A DNA stretch of 64,000 nt from Rotaria sordida (GCA_905250125.1 CAJNOL010000110.1:8800-72799), one strand, 5' to 3'; counted from the stretch's first letter, positions 11,356 through 22,884 are shown. The notes: generated by a model from the letters alone, not told the origin. Program-made: numbers and translations.

Positions 11356-13206
11356 GTGTTTGTAATTTGGAATACAAAAATTTACGTTGATCTCATTTTG
11401 TGAAACACGATCTGAAAGAGTGTTGAAATGTATAGGGTAGAAATTTTGGACCTACTTCCACTACCCCTTCCCCCACAGACTGTGACAGAGAACTCCGGAG
11501 ACCATCACAGACTGCGACAGAGAAAACCCAGTATCCATTACAGAAATAGGTAGACTTGTTCTTATATGAAGTACGATTAAATGTCGCTAGAATTTCATGG
11601 AAATATATCAACTGCTTCCTTTTTGCAGCTCCAGAGGAATTAATAAACAATGATTTATTAACGGGTCCGAAGGTATCCAAGAAAACATATCCGTGCGACT
11701 AGTAACAACAGCTGCATCATGTTCCACAGTTTAATCCAGCAGGGATTGCGCTAACAGCTTTTTAATGTGTTTTCAAATTGCAAACACTTTTTAGTTATCA
11801 AGTAGTCAACAGCTTTAGTTGAAAACAATTTATGTTGACAAAACAAATACATAAATAAAAGAAACTTATTCTTCATCACAACAATCTTTGACATCTTTTA
11901 CAATATTTATATAAGGATGAGAGACAGTTCTTAAAAACTTTTGATAAGCATCGAAATCTTTATCTTGAATGTATCTACTTTTTTCTTTAGTAACATAATT
12001 TTGTTATTATCTTGTACATATTTACTTGTTCTTGCTCATAACAACACAAAACAGATTCTGTTGATGATTTCACTTCATTAATCCAAGTCCATAAATCAAA
12101 ATGCAGTATAACCGTTTGTTCTCACAATTATACAGTGCAACTCAATAATATTTCCTCCTATGTATTTCTAACTTTAAACTACTATAATTCGCTTTTTTTT
12201 TGAATAATGAGTATACAGCGAGAAAGCACAGACTTCACTGCATCATATGGTCAATTGATCATAAGTAACGAATGCAAATCAGACGACAAAAAAAATACAT
12301 CAGAAGAAACGATAATGTTTTTTTTTTTCGACAATTAATGTTTCATTTGGGTTATGAAAAAGAAAATATTTATTTATGTAGACGGTCGATAATAACATGC
12401 ATCAGTCTCACGTGCAATAGCGCATTTGCGATATACATTCTCGATCTCTCGTCTCGACAAAGATAAGAAAGTTTCTGAAAGTAGCAATAGAAGATTTGTT
12501 GTTGTCAATGGATATTGACTTCGAATTACTTCTTTGAATCCATGCCAAATTGTAAATATATGTGGTATATTCATCCAGTATAGATATAGACAAAGAGACA
12601 GATAGAAAGAGAACAGAGAAAATGAATAAAAATAGAAAACGAATTTCATATTTTTTTGAACCGCGATACTGAACATAAGGAAATATGCATCAACTCCATG
12701 CTGGAGTTTTTGAGATTTCGACTAATAAAGTGACATCGCTATGTTACTTTAGTTAACTAAATGCATTTATGAAAGTAAACTTTTACACATTCAAACAGTT
12801 ATTGAACTTTTATGGGATAAAGTGAAAAAAAAACAACAGGAAGGTAAAAATTAGATTTGCTCCTATGACAAATTGTCGAAAAAAAAATCATCGTCTTGTC
12901 TTCTGATGCATTTTTTTTTGTCGTCTGATTTGCATTCGTTACTTATGATTAATCGACTGTATGATGCAGTGAAGTCTGTATTTTTTCGCTGTATACTTAT
13001 TATTTACACAAGAACGAATTATAGTGGTTTAAAGTTAAAAATAAATAGGGAGGAAATATTATTGAGGTACACTGTATATTAATATTATTAATAAAACAGA
13101 ACTCACAATCAAATAATTCAATAATTTATTAATCATAATGTTTGCAATTTGGAAATGCATTAAATATGCGATCAATGTAAATTTCTGCATTCCAAATTGC
13201 GAACAT
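11356..13206. mobile_element. Inverted-repeat element interrupted by a nested element
   Basis: Ends of about 41 bases (11356-11396 and 13166-13206) are inverted copies sharing AATTTGGAAT and AAATTTAC.TTGATC. Related pieces recur inside at about 11769-11790 and 13140-13160. The interior at 11390-11700 is less AT-rich and has a short direct repeat (ACAGACTG(T/C)GACAGAGAA). Its 95-codon minus frame (11393-11680) has no recognisable homology. The element appears degenerate and is interrupted by the element at 12133-13074. Confidence 0.5.
12133..13074. mobile_element. Tc1/mariner-type foldback element with ~200-bp TIRs
   Basis: The element begins CAGTG and ends CACTG, flanked on both sides by TATA, consistent with a TA target-site duplication. 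The terminal inverted repeats run about 200 bases (12133-12336 and 12868-13074) with high identity, including CTCAATAATATTTCCTCC and AACGAATGCAAATCAGACG. The ~530-base centre has no transposase-like frame with conserved DDE/D motifs, so this is a non-autonomous derivative. It is inserted in the older element at 11356-13206. The TA-CAGTG ends are typical of Tc1/mariner, so the superfamily call is established pattern plus inference. Confidence 0.85.
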
Positions 13207-13208
13207 TT
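13138..13208. repeat. Local hairpin of the outer element end
   Basis: TTTGCAATTTGGAAATGCA and TGCATTCCAAATTGCGAA form inverted arms about 30 bases apart. The same sequence forms the right end of the outer element, so the end itself is duplicated in inverted orientation. Confidence 0.6.
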
Positions 13209-13735
13209 TTGTGATAATTGACTTGATTCTTGTTCGTAATTTGAAAGCTATGATCTCAGACACATTTAAATTCCATATAGAAAGATCTACTTCTTTCAAT
13301 TAATGTCATTCATATATTAGCCTATATCAATATTGCAACTGTTGTACATAAATTGTCTATATTTTTAAAGTCGATATACGTAATCAAGAGATATAATATT
13401 GAATAAGGTATGAAACGAGTAAAGTCAAAGTAGTTAATGGTGAGAATGTAGATGTTTCAAATTTACGAAAGATTTTATCGTAATTAAATGAATTCTTAAT
13501 ATAAACTTTGAAGAATGTAAAATTATGGGAATAATATCTATCATTTTTTGTCAATGTTAAGCTTTGTAAATTTTTTATTGAATGTAAAATATGATTTTCA
13601 TTACACAGAAAAAAAGTTGATGAATATGTTTTTAAAGCGAATCAATGTGATCACTATAAATTAGTAACAAATTGTTTGAATTAACTCAATGATATATCAA
13701 TCAGAAATGGGTACAGGATAGGACAAAAAACGTGA

Positions 13736-13863
13736 CTCTGCGCTCATCTCTGGTAGAGAGAAGATTTTCAGAGGCCGGTTTGATTACCAAAGAAAGAAGA
13801 ACTAATCTTAATCCTGAACAACTGGATAACATTTTATTAATTCGGTCAATGTCAAGAGAATAA
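13736..13863 (+). pseudogene. hAT-family transposase C-terminal remnant
   Basis: An open stretch of about 40 codons from GTG near 13731 to the TAA at 13861 translates with RSSLVERRFSEAG, then RRTNLNPEQLDNILLIRS. This resembles the C-terminal dimerisation region of hAT transposases (the ..ER.FS..G... and N.L.PE....L motif). Nothing upstream continues the protein, so I read it as a decayed fragment or the last exon of a dead copy. Confidence 0.75.
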
Positions 13864-15699
13864 AATGCTTTTATCAAGTCATTTGCTTTTTTTTTTGTTT
13901 TGTATATATGTCAGACAGAGTTTAGATTTAAGAAAAATTAAACAGAGTTTTTAAAAGATTTCAAAACTAAAAAAATCGAAAAAGATGAGAATAAAAAACT
14001 GATCTTACATAACTATACCAAATTCTTTTCAGGTTTAATTCAAGGTTAGTTAAATCTAGGAAGTTGTAGAGTTCGCCATTGTTTTCTATTGAAGTTTAAT
14101 TTGTCTTAACAAGCTGCGACTATAAAAAAGAAAGGATCTTTGAGTTTATGCTTTTTAAGTAGTATTTTTTATCGCTGCTGATTTGTCTTTGAATTTTATA
14201 TGATTTATGGATGATATGTGAAGTACAGATATATGATGTTGGTAAGTTTCTTTGAGGCATTTTCCAACCCAAAACAACGAAGAGTGTTTAAGCTTATATA
14301 ATTCCTGCGGTAGAATATTAGCTGCTTTCTCTGAAAATTTAATATCCTAAATATTTGAAATGGTACTACGTTTGTTCATAGAAATATTTTTGAAAATCAT
14401 TTCCAGATATCTACATAGAAGAAGTCATTGATGCTTAAATTACAGCATGAACAAGTGAGAACATTCTGTCTAGTAAAAAAAAGCAGGTACGGTACGTGCT
14501 ATGGTTTCTTAATGTAAATGAAAATTATTTCGTAGTTTTACGTCTAACTAAAAAACGAATTCTACCTAAGTTTAGTTTTATCTATGACATGTATTTCTTT
14601 TTTCTTTGTATCGTTTTTGTTAGCAAGTACTTTTTTCATCTTTCGTTTTTTCTTTATTAATAATATCCACTATATGTTAAGATGGTGATAATAAAATTCC
14701 AGAGATTCATAATTTTTTATATTTATATCGTGTGACGAATGTACCATTAAAATAATACATCAAGATGTTTCTACATTTTCTTGTATTTATAATATTAATC
14801 ATTATTGGAAACTTCAGTTGTTGAATTTGAAAACAATACGAAATAAATTAGCTGTAAGATAACTAAAACTAATATGTAATTTAGTGATTGAAAGTCAAAA
14901 TAATGATTCTTACTGTCCTGTCGTACCACCCTCCAGGACGGAGTAAGACAGCAGAACACCATAGAAAAATTTGTTGGGTGCCCATGTCTGATATGAATTA
15001 GATTAATATCATATTGATATGCTTTGATGAATTGATCAAAACAATAAACAAACTACAAAATGAATAGAAAAAAAGACATTTGATCTTATGTAAATAAAGA
15101 AAAATTACTAGATATAACTCGTTAAGTAATTATTCCATTAATTTTAGTCTGAAAATATAATGTTATGATGAAAAATCTTTTCGAGTCTGATTAATATATT
15201 TATGTTGAGACGATACCAATGATAAAATGTTGACCCCACTATGATAAGAACTATGATAGGAAAGTCCGAAAAAATTTTGATATCAGGCTTTGTTTTTGAG
15301 ACTAAACCCATTGTGTGATATAATTTTAGGGAGATTTTGATATACTCTCTTATCTGAAACTTGTTTAATAAGAACGAGTATTATAGATTTTCTTAAGTAT
15401 CAATAACATGTATTCGAATTTCAAGCATGAAAAAGATGCATGTTTGATGATCAAACATATGTTGCAGTTGAAATTGGAATCACTTAGTTCACTTTGTTTG
15501 TTTAAAAATTTTTCTAACACATATTCAAGAAAATTTGTTTGTTTCTTATCAAATTTATATTTACTATTACTTCTGGAACAATAAAAAGTATCTTCGCATT
15601 GTTATTTTGTTGATAAAAAGTCATTAGTTATTTTATTTATTGTTTTTTTTGTAAAAGTAAATCTTCCTCATTATTTTCCTTATAGTGTACTTCCTAAAT
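13864..15699. other. Intergenic, no gene recognised
   Basis: AT-rich sequence without a supported exon or RNA gene. A short GC-richer patch near 14915-14960 has no clear fold or homology. Confidence 0.6.
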
Positions 15700-16015
15700 C
15701 GGCGCTCGGGACATGACGATATTGAATGATTGGTTGAAACGAAATTGAGAGCATTTGAGCTATATGTTTCTATAGAACAGATTTTTTTTCGAGCAGTGGA
15801 ACATGGGGACACTGAATCATTGGTTGAAATGAAGTCAAGAGTACTTGAGCTATTTGTTTTGTTTCTATAGAATAGATTTTTTTTCGGGCTGTGAGATATG
15901 GGGACATTTAATCATTGGTTGAAACGAAATTGAGAGAGTTTGAGCTATTTATTTTTATAAAGCAGGTTTTTTTCGATTTTCGTGATATAGGGATATCGAA
16001 TGATTGATTAAATGT
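15700..16015. repeat. ~90-bp tandem repeat, about 3.3 copies
   Basis: The motif (G)AATCATTGGTTGAAACGAA starts near 15724, 15814, 15909 and, truncated, 15998, giving units of about 90, 95 and 89 bases. Each unit continues with a TTGAGCTAT block, a T-run and a GGGACAT/GGGATAT block. No frame stays open across units, so it is not coding. Confidence 0.9.
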
Positions 16016-16642
16016 TTAGTGTTAGCAAATTCGTTGTTAAAACACTTGAAATTGAATGGTTTATGCTATTTCGAATAGCAGCCGGTCTGCTTTTTGATTG
16101 ATTGAGTAATAATTGGATTATAAATGGATTGTTGATTATCTATTCGATAGACTTATTGTGAGAAAGTTTATCAATTTAAGATTTTAGATTAGAATTTGGA
16201 ATACTCATTTTTTTTGTAAGAGATTGACATGAAAAAAAAATGTATGTGATTAGGAACAAACGGACATAGAATGTGTTTCTTGATTGGATGTTCCATAGCA
16301 CCGAACATCAATCGATGAACTATAAGGGGATGAATAAAATTCATAAAATTTTAATAGTTGCTAAATAGGAATGGTTAAAAGTGAAAATTTTCTATATGTT
16401 AATATTTTAAAATAATTCAAAATAAATTATAGAAACTCAACCAATCATTTAGATTCGCTAAAATTACAAAAGTTGAATACCATAGTAAACCAACATTAAT
16501 TCTCATGTGACTAATACTATTCACATGCATTCCAAACTCAACTGAATTCTTATGTTGACTGTGACATATACATTAGATTTTGATTTTCTTTTCTCTTTTT
16601 TCTTTATTTTCTCTTTTAATCATTTAGAAAAATACAAATAGA

Positions 16643-17054
16643 TTATCCCCATTTAAAAATTGAACCCAGATCATATGCGTTTTTATCATTTCGTAAAGAA
16701 TCGTCATAATATTTCGATGACACAGGATATTTTAAAAAGATATCACGTAACTTTTCAGCAGCTAATCGACATTCACGACTTGTAGCACAGTTAGCTAACA
16801 ATAGACGACGAATTGGTTCTACTTCTTGTAAAACTATAGTGAACAAAAAAAAAAGGAAAAAGAAAATTAATTTTTGTTTTTAAAAGGAAACTTCAAAAAA
16901 TATTACCGTCTTCCCAACCAGGCTCATTGGGTACAGTCCATTCATGACCATGAATAACGATTTTTTGAGTAAGAGGACTACATTCAAAAATAGATGGTTG
17001 AAAAACATAAAGACAGATGATAATAAAGATCGGTACACGATAGAATTGTGACAT
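16643..17054 (-). CDS. Small secreted protein, candidate calcitonin-type neuropeptide precursor
   Basis: Two exons (17054-16907 and 16833-16643) join in phase to encode 112 residues. Residues 1 to ~25 are a hydrophobic signal peptide ending near FEC/S. A dibasic RR at 58-59 precedes a segment with two cysteines, C65 and C71, five residues apart (CATSREC). An amphipathic basic helix (RLAAEKLRDIFLKYP) follows, and the protein ends SIFKWG. A terminal Gly before the stop is the usual donor for C-terminal amidation. The order of dibasic site, C-x5-C ring, helix and amidation signal is that of calcitonin-type peptides, though the usual terminal Pro is absent. That family call is inference; a secreted protein of another kind remains possible. 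Confidence 0.75.
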
Positions 17055-18219
17055 TATTTTTAGCTAAAATGAAAATAGTAACAATAAACATTTGATTAGG
17101 TTGGTAATATATATTTTAAAAGAATTAGGTTAAAATCTTTATTAGTTTACAGTTAAATAAAACTCGAATTAATCACAGAGACGAAAAGTTATTATCATAT
17201 ACTTGACTTCTGCATTTCATGACCTTCTACTATACTTGTGATAACCTTGACATGATAAAAAAAAAACCAATCGTATTTATTTTGAAATACATACTTTGTC
17301 CTTAAAATGGCCAATCGAGTTGGAGTACGGTTATGATTAGGATGTATAATACCATATGAATACAGAAGACTTCTTTTTAAATAATACTAATTATAGCACG
17401 CTTCTCTCCTCTCTGCCCACGTGTATCCACATAAGTGCACAGCAAAGTAAAACCACTGCTAAATAAATCACTCTTTTTTTTCTAATTCTGTAAAGCTAAA
17501 GATGAAAAAACAATTAAAAGAAAACATACTTTCAAAATATCTTTCCTCTGTTTAAAATCTGACAATGTGTCATGTTAAATCTATTCTACTGCCTCTTTTC
17601 GAAACATGTATATCTTCCAGTAGATGCAATTATAAATCGTATTTAAAAAATGATAAGATTTTTCTGATAATCTTCTTTTGAATAGCCAGCTACTTAACTA
17701 TTATAAATAGTTCTTTTAAATAATATAGATTATAACTTGGTGAAATAAGAATAATGCCAAAATAGACGTCACGTTCAGTTTAATTTTGATCGTTGATGTA
17801 TGGAAAATTTGTCAAGGAATAAATGAACCTTTCTTTCTTCTTTCTGTTAATATTTATACAATGATTGTCATATGAATAAAAAGATCAACATAATTATTGA
17901 GGACTTTTCTTAGCTGTTTTTTTTTCTCGCCTAGATTGCCTTTTATTCTCCTACACTAAACACATTTCTTTTTCCGTGGGCGTGTACTAAATCATGCGTC
18001 GTTGTTCTTACTTTTCTAATTAATCAAGATTCATCAAATAAGTATATAGACATAGTGGTTTTTATTTGTGTGATATATATGTCAATATATTCTCAAAAGT
18101 ATTATTTACCTGCAACGCAATTCATAGTTTTGATATCGAGAACTTTGTTTTGTTCTTATATATGATATTTGTCTTGTTTGAAGCTTATCATTTTCAAAAG
18201 TTTTCATTTCTTGGTCAGC
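17055..18219. other. Divergent intergenic region
   Basis: This lies between the minus-strand peptide gene and the plus-strand beta-lactamase-fold gene, so it should hold both promoters. A less AT-rich patch at 17397-17455 weakly resembles the shared receptor upstream block (ending CAAAGTAAAA). No exon is seen. Confidence 0.5.
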
Positions 18220-19698
18220 ATGAATTTTATTCGATTTTTTATGGTTGTTTTTTATCTTTTTATTTCGTATGCTCATTGTGAAGAATGTGGATGTAATAAA
18301 ATACCATCGATAGATGTGATTAATGATGAAGGATTAGCTAATGGAATTAAAGAAGTTCGTGATGACTTTCTTGCAAGACAACCATCAAGTAACTTTAATC
18401 GGTTATCTGCAACAATACTTATCAGAGAGAAAGATACACAAACATGGAAAAGAGGTAGTGTAGACGGTACTTTAGTAGCATATCCAGCATCAACAGTAAA
18501 ATTAATGTATATGTATTCAGCTATGGAATGGTGTAAAAAGCAAGGTCATTCAGTTGATTGTTTAGATAGATATGTTCGACCAATGATTGTAGTTTCATCA
18601 AATTTAGATACAGGTTATGTTGTTGATGCCATAACGAATACAACAAATATTGATAATTTAACTTCAGTTAATGATACGCGTTGGTCAAATTGGTTTTATC
18701 AACGTTTATCAACTGAACGTTTATTACAAGAACTTAATTTATATGAAAATCAAATAATCCGAAGTAAAACATATCCAACAAATTCAGGTCAATTACCAAT
18801 TGGTAGTGAATCAGTTTTACGTCGATCTCCTTATCAAAGTAATGTTTTACAATCATGTTGTACAGCATCATTTATGCTTTATTTAATGAAAACACGTCCA
18901 AATAATGAATTGCAATATATGAAACCTATGCTTCATCGTACACTCGAAAGTGATCACACAACATTTGGTAATGGTTTGCCGGCTGGTACTATACTTTATT
19001 CAAAAACTGGGAATGCTTATGATACAGTTGAAGAAATAGCTTATATTATATTGCCTAATGGTAAAGAAATAATTCTTTCAATATTCAGTAATGGTTATCA
19101 AAGACGTGCAACTGATTATTACATTCTTGGTCGTTTTGTTGAAATGATTCTTAATAAATTTTCACTTGTTTCTCCATCAACGATAATATTTACTACAGAT
19201 ATTCAAGATATTTATACTTGTACAAATGATTCAATGAAATATATATCATCACTTCCAAAAGATAATATTGGACAATCATTAATTACTTTTAATAATTCAT
19301 GTATTATTCATCCAATTTTATCTACACGTGGTATTTATACTGTATCAATTTGGAATCCATCTTTTTTTGATTCATCAACAAATATAAATTCTCGATTAAA
19401 TGTCGCTGTAACAGATGCATATAATGTTACAGATGGAGATGATGGATATGTCTATAACCAACAAGGTAGTCTTTCACGTTGGATATCCGTTGGAGATTTT
19501 GTACTTGATGCTGGACGCCAAAATGTTTATTTGAAAGCATTAGATCAAAAAGCAGTTTTTAATGCTATTCGATTTTCAATGCATCCACCATTAACAATTG
19601 ATTCAGATAGTAATTCGAAATCTTCCACATTTTTTCCATCGCATACATTTATTTACTTCATCTTTTTATTTTTTCAAATTCGATTGATTTTCTATTAA
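18220..19698 (+). CDS. Secreted, GPI-anchored serine beta-lactamase-fold protein
   Basis: A single intronless frame of 492 codons from the ATG at 18220 starts directly with a signal peptide; an in-frame ATG at 18169 would bury it. The catalytic fold resembles class A beta-lactamase/transpeptidase-like enzymes. Visible are the S-x-x-K motif STVK (S91, K94), an S-x-N motif (S126-S-N128) and the K-T-G triad (262-264), all intact, with several cysteines. After about residue 310 comes a beta-rich domain (GIYTVSIWNP ... WISVGDFVLDAG ... AIRFSM) resembling golvesin/xanthan-lyase-type carbohydrate-binding modules. A C-terminal hydrophobic tail after a Ser-rich stretch fits GPI anchoring. The family is mainly bacterial, and lack of introns among intron-rich neighbours suggests horizontal origin, but codon use matches the host. 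The substrate is unknown: a cell-wall peptide or beta-lactam is possible. Confidence 0.88.
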   Translation: MNFIRFFMVVFYLFISYAHCEECGCNKIPSIDVINDEGLANGIKEVRDDFLARQPSSNFNRLSATILIREKDTQTWKRGSVDGTLVAYPASTVKLMYMYSAMEWCKKQGHSVDCLDRYVRPMIVVSSNLDTGYVVDAITNTTNIDNLTSVNDTRWSNWFYQRLSTERLLQELNLYENQIIRSKTYPTNSGQLPIGSESVLRRSPYQSNVLQSCCTASFMLYLMKTRPNNELQYMKPMLHRTLESDHTTFGNGLPAGTILYSKTGNAYDTVEEIAYIILPNGKEIILSIFSNGYQRRATDYYILGRFVEMILNKFSLVSPSTIIFTTDIQDIYTCTNDSMKYISSLPKDNIGQSLITFNNSCIIHPILSTRGIYTVSIWNPSFFDSSTNINSRLNVAVTDAYNVTDGDDGYVYNQQGSLSRWISVGDFVLDAGRQNVYLKALDQKAVFNAIRFSMHPPLTIDSDSNSKSSTFFPSHTFIYFIFLFFQIRLIFY

Positions 19699-20692
19699 GT
19701 ATTATTTTATTAATTATTTTAATATTTTCAGTTTTAGAATGAAAGAATGTTTTCACAAAGACGAATAAATTTATTTTTGTTGATTAAAAATAAATAAAAA
19801 TTAACAGACAATATAAAATCCATTGGTGTCTCGAATGTTCAAGAAATCTCACATTTAATTACCCTGCAAAGGAAAATATCGACTTGCTTTCAAAACAAGT
19901 CTAATAATTCAACGGATGACTAATCAATTAATCTAGGCGTATCATCGATATATAACTTTGCATGTATATATAAAAATTTTAATACATATTAATTGTTCAT
20001 AACAGAAAATATTCTAATACATAATCAATCGATATTTCTTTGTTATGTACTATTTATCTAGAATAATACGTAACTAAAATAGTACTCTACTTGTCTTCGA
20101 TTCATTCAATCTTATAAGACATGCATTAATATTTAATGTCTAATGACAATAAAAAAAATAATTAGAAAATTCATCTACAAACAAAGAAATATAATTAAAA
20201 TTTCATTTTTATTATTTGAATCAAATAAAGTTAAAAATAACATTTCAATTATTTCAGTTCGTTTCTACCACGAACTTTACAAAAAAGAAAATTTTTATTT
20301 AACACAGTTAACAATAGAATATGATTAAATTCTTCATCATTTTTTTTTGTTTCATCACAAATATAAACTCATAAACCGAATTACATATTACTAAAACCAG
20401 GTTTTTTTTTTAATGAATTACATATACAGACGGAAATCGAAATATTTTCCTAATCAATCCAATAGGAACAAACAAATATTAAATAATATAATTTCCTTTT
20501 TATCATAACATAAAATTTTTCTCTGAAAATGTAAATTATTACATTAAATATAATTACGATAGATTTCGATTAAAAATTTTCTTTTCGTTTTTTTTTGAAA
20601 TTATTTTCAATGATCACAGTTTATTTAAATAGCGCCAATATTATATACAAAAATAAATTTATCTATAGCTTGATTAGATTAATAAATCTATA
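19699..20692. other. Convergent intergenic region
   Basis: This lies between the 3' ends of the beta-lactamase-fold gene (+) and the ABHD gene (-). It is very AT-rich, with several poly-T tracts. The short frame at 20143-20328 is low complexity and unsupported. Confidence 0.6.
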
Positions 20693-22884
20693 TTAATTTC
20701 TGTTAATTAAAATTCTTTTTAAATACATATCAAATTCATCTGGTGCATCAGCATAAACCTGCAAAAAAAAAGGCAAGAAAGCAAGAATAGATTAATTTAA
20801 AAATTATTTTTCTTTTTGTTTATTTACATGATGACCAGCTTCTTTAATTGTATCTACATATATATTGTCACGTTTTCCTTGTACAATCATAGATGAATTA
20901 ATATCAACCCATGATCGTTCACCATGAAGAAAATATATTGGAATTCGTTCATCAATTAAATGTATTCGATCAATCATAGGTTCTACAAAAAAAAAATTAT
21001 TAAATAAAAAAAAAGAAAAAGAAATGATATAAAAAAATATGAACTTTTTGCCCACGCAAGTAGATCACTTATTGTTCGAAAAGCCTGTTCACCAGTTGGT
21101 ACTTGAGCATTACAATGATATAAATATTCTAATATTCTATCATCATTAAATAATTTTTCAAATTTAACACGTAAATCCGGTCGAAAATATTTCATTATAT
21201 GAATACCTAATTCAATAAAATTATATAAAATAAATTAAAAGTTTTTTTTTTTTTCAAAATTTCTTACCAAATGGTCCAGCTACACGAAGTCCAGCAAGTG
21301 GAGAAATTTTCATCATTATTGTTGAAAATGATCTTAACCATGGTGGTATACGTTGCATAGGTGATGCTTGCCAATTATCTGGTTTATGTCCAAAACCCCA
21401 TGCATCAACTAAAACAAGTTGTTCAACATATTTTGGATAACGTATAGTATATGATGCACTTAAAAAACCACCAAAACTATGACCAAGAAGTATAAAACGT
21501 TCATTAAGTCCAATTCCAATTCTCCATTCTTCAAGCATATCAATAAATTGTTGTTCAGCTTCATCTGGATCAAGACTAAATATTGGTCGAGTACTATGTG
21601 CAAAACCTGGTAAATCAAGAGCATAAACAGGTCGATCAACACATAATTGATCAAGATTTAAACTCCATAAACCAATACCACCACCAAAACCATGAATAAG
21701 TACAATAGGAATATTTTTTGATGTTAAATTTGAACAAACAGTCCAAATTTTTTGTGTATCATTTAAAACATTGATATAACGACCTTGAAATTGTGATTTT
21801 AAAGTGTCAAATATTCTCATTTCTGCACGCACTAATTTTTCAGGACCAGTATTATTCCATGTGAATCGTCTTAAATTTTCAATTGTACGAAAACGACTAA
21901 AAAAAAATATAATCTATGTTCAGACACAATCAATTTTTAATCAAAAAATAAGCAATGATTTGAAAATAATATGAAAAAAAAAATTGCATTAGAAGCCTAA
22001 AGAAAAACCTATTTCCTTCATCTCGAACTCGAAACAGAAAACAAAGAAATTATTAATCTAAATTCTGACATTGTTAATCCAACGAAAGAACTTTCTTGTT
22101 GGAAAGCTTCACATTTTTTTTTCAGAGTTGATCTTGCAAAATTTTTGGATTTATTCCTAATATTTCTTTGATAGGTAATTCAGCTAGAGATTGTTGATAG
22201 GCGATTGAAAACAAGAAGAATTTTTTAAATGTTCGTGTGTAAGAATATTACCGTAACTATTATATATAGATATTAATTCAGATATTTAATTAAATTTAAG
22301 TGAAACCTTCAATATGATCTCTACTATGATTTATTATGGTATATTGCCAATTCTAGCGTTTTTATGAAAGCCATTTCGTGCATATATGGACTTTCTATAA
22401 TACGCTAAATTTATCAGTATGCAGAATCAATTCATTTTTCAATGTCTTCATGCAGCATCATTTTGAAAGTTACTATCCTTATTCAATCTCGTGCATGTGT
22501 AAATATGTTCAGAAAACCTTTTTTTTATCGAAAACCATACCTATGAGTAGTTTATTCAATGGAATAGAGCACGAAATTCTAAAATGATTGATAAATAAAA
22601 GAAAATTGAATTATAACTCATCTTATTACTATATAAATGATATACAATTAAAACAAAACTCGGCCTTGTTTCATTTGATATACGAACCTAGGAGAAGAAA
22701 TTTTTCTTGTTGTACTTGTTTGATTTGATATTAATATATTAGAATTTTGATTAGTTGTATTGTTATGATCAAGAACTGACAATGAAATCATTTGATCAAT
22801 TGCATTCGATGCTGAATCATTTCCAGTTGTCATTAAAAAATCATTCGTCATTGTTGCCATCTGTTTTAATATCTGAAACATCAT
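20693..22884 (-). CDS. ABHD4/ABHD5-type alpha/beta hydrolase, catalytic
   Basis: Five exons are seen on the minus strand. Exon 1 (22884-22688) is Ser/Thr/Asn-rich and disordered; a later ATG at 22860 is an alternative start. Exon 2 (21896-21268) joins it in phase as ..SSPSRFRTI and holds the oxyanion region HGFGGGIGLW, DLPGFAHSTRP, the nucleophile elbow GHSFGG with Ser, and LVDAWGF. Further exons near 21206-21050, 20980-20830 and 20758-20693 add the YHCNAQ block and the catalytic His within HHVYAD, an intact HX4D motif. ABHD4 is an N-acyl phospholipid hydrolase and ABHD5 a lipase co-activator; the intact Ser favours an ABHD4-like lysophospholipase. The exon 1 donor (AG|GTTCGT) is less typical, so exon 1 is the least certain part. 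The gene lies 273 bases downstream of a paralogue in the same orientation. Confidence 0.85.

Noticed and set aside
11393..11680. 95-codon minus-strand frame
   Set aside because: It lies inside a degenerate mobile element and includes a short direct repeat. No recognisable domain.
12272..12676. Open frames inside the Tc1/mariner-type element
   Set aside because: They lie in the TIR or the centre, with no DDE/D transposase motif.
20143..20328. 61-codon Lys/Ile/Asn-rich frame
   Set aside because: Low-complexity AT-rich translation in a convergent spacer.
22141..22260. Minus-strand stretch reading AELPIKEILGINPKILQDQL before a stop
   Set aside because: Coding-like, but it falls in the intron between exons 1 and 2 of the ABHD gene with no partner exon. 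Possibly an exon relic; not enough to call.
22648..22884. Last exon of the Ser-less ABHD gene
   Set aside because: It is out of phase with that gene, which has its own stop at 23158. It joins in phase (through AG|GTTCGT) as exon 1 of the downstream ABHD gene instead.
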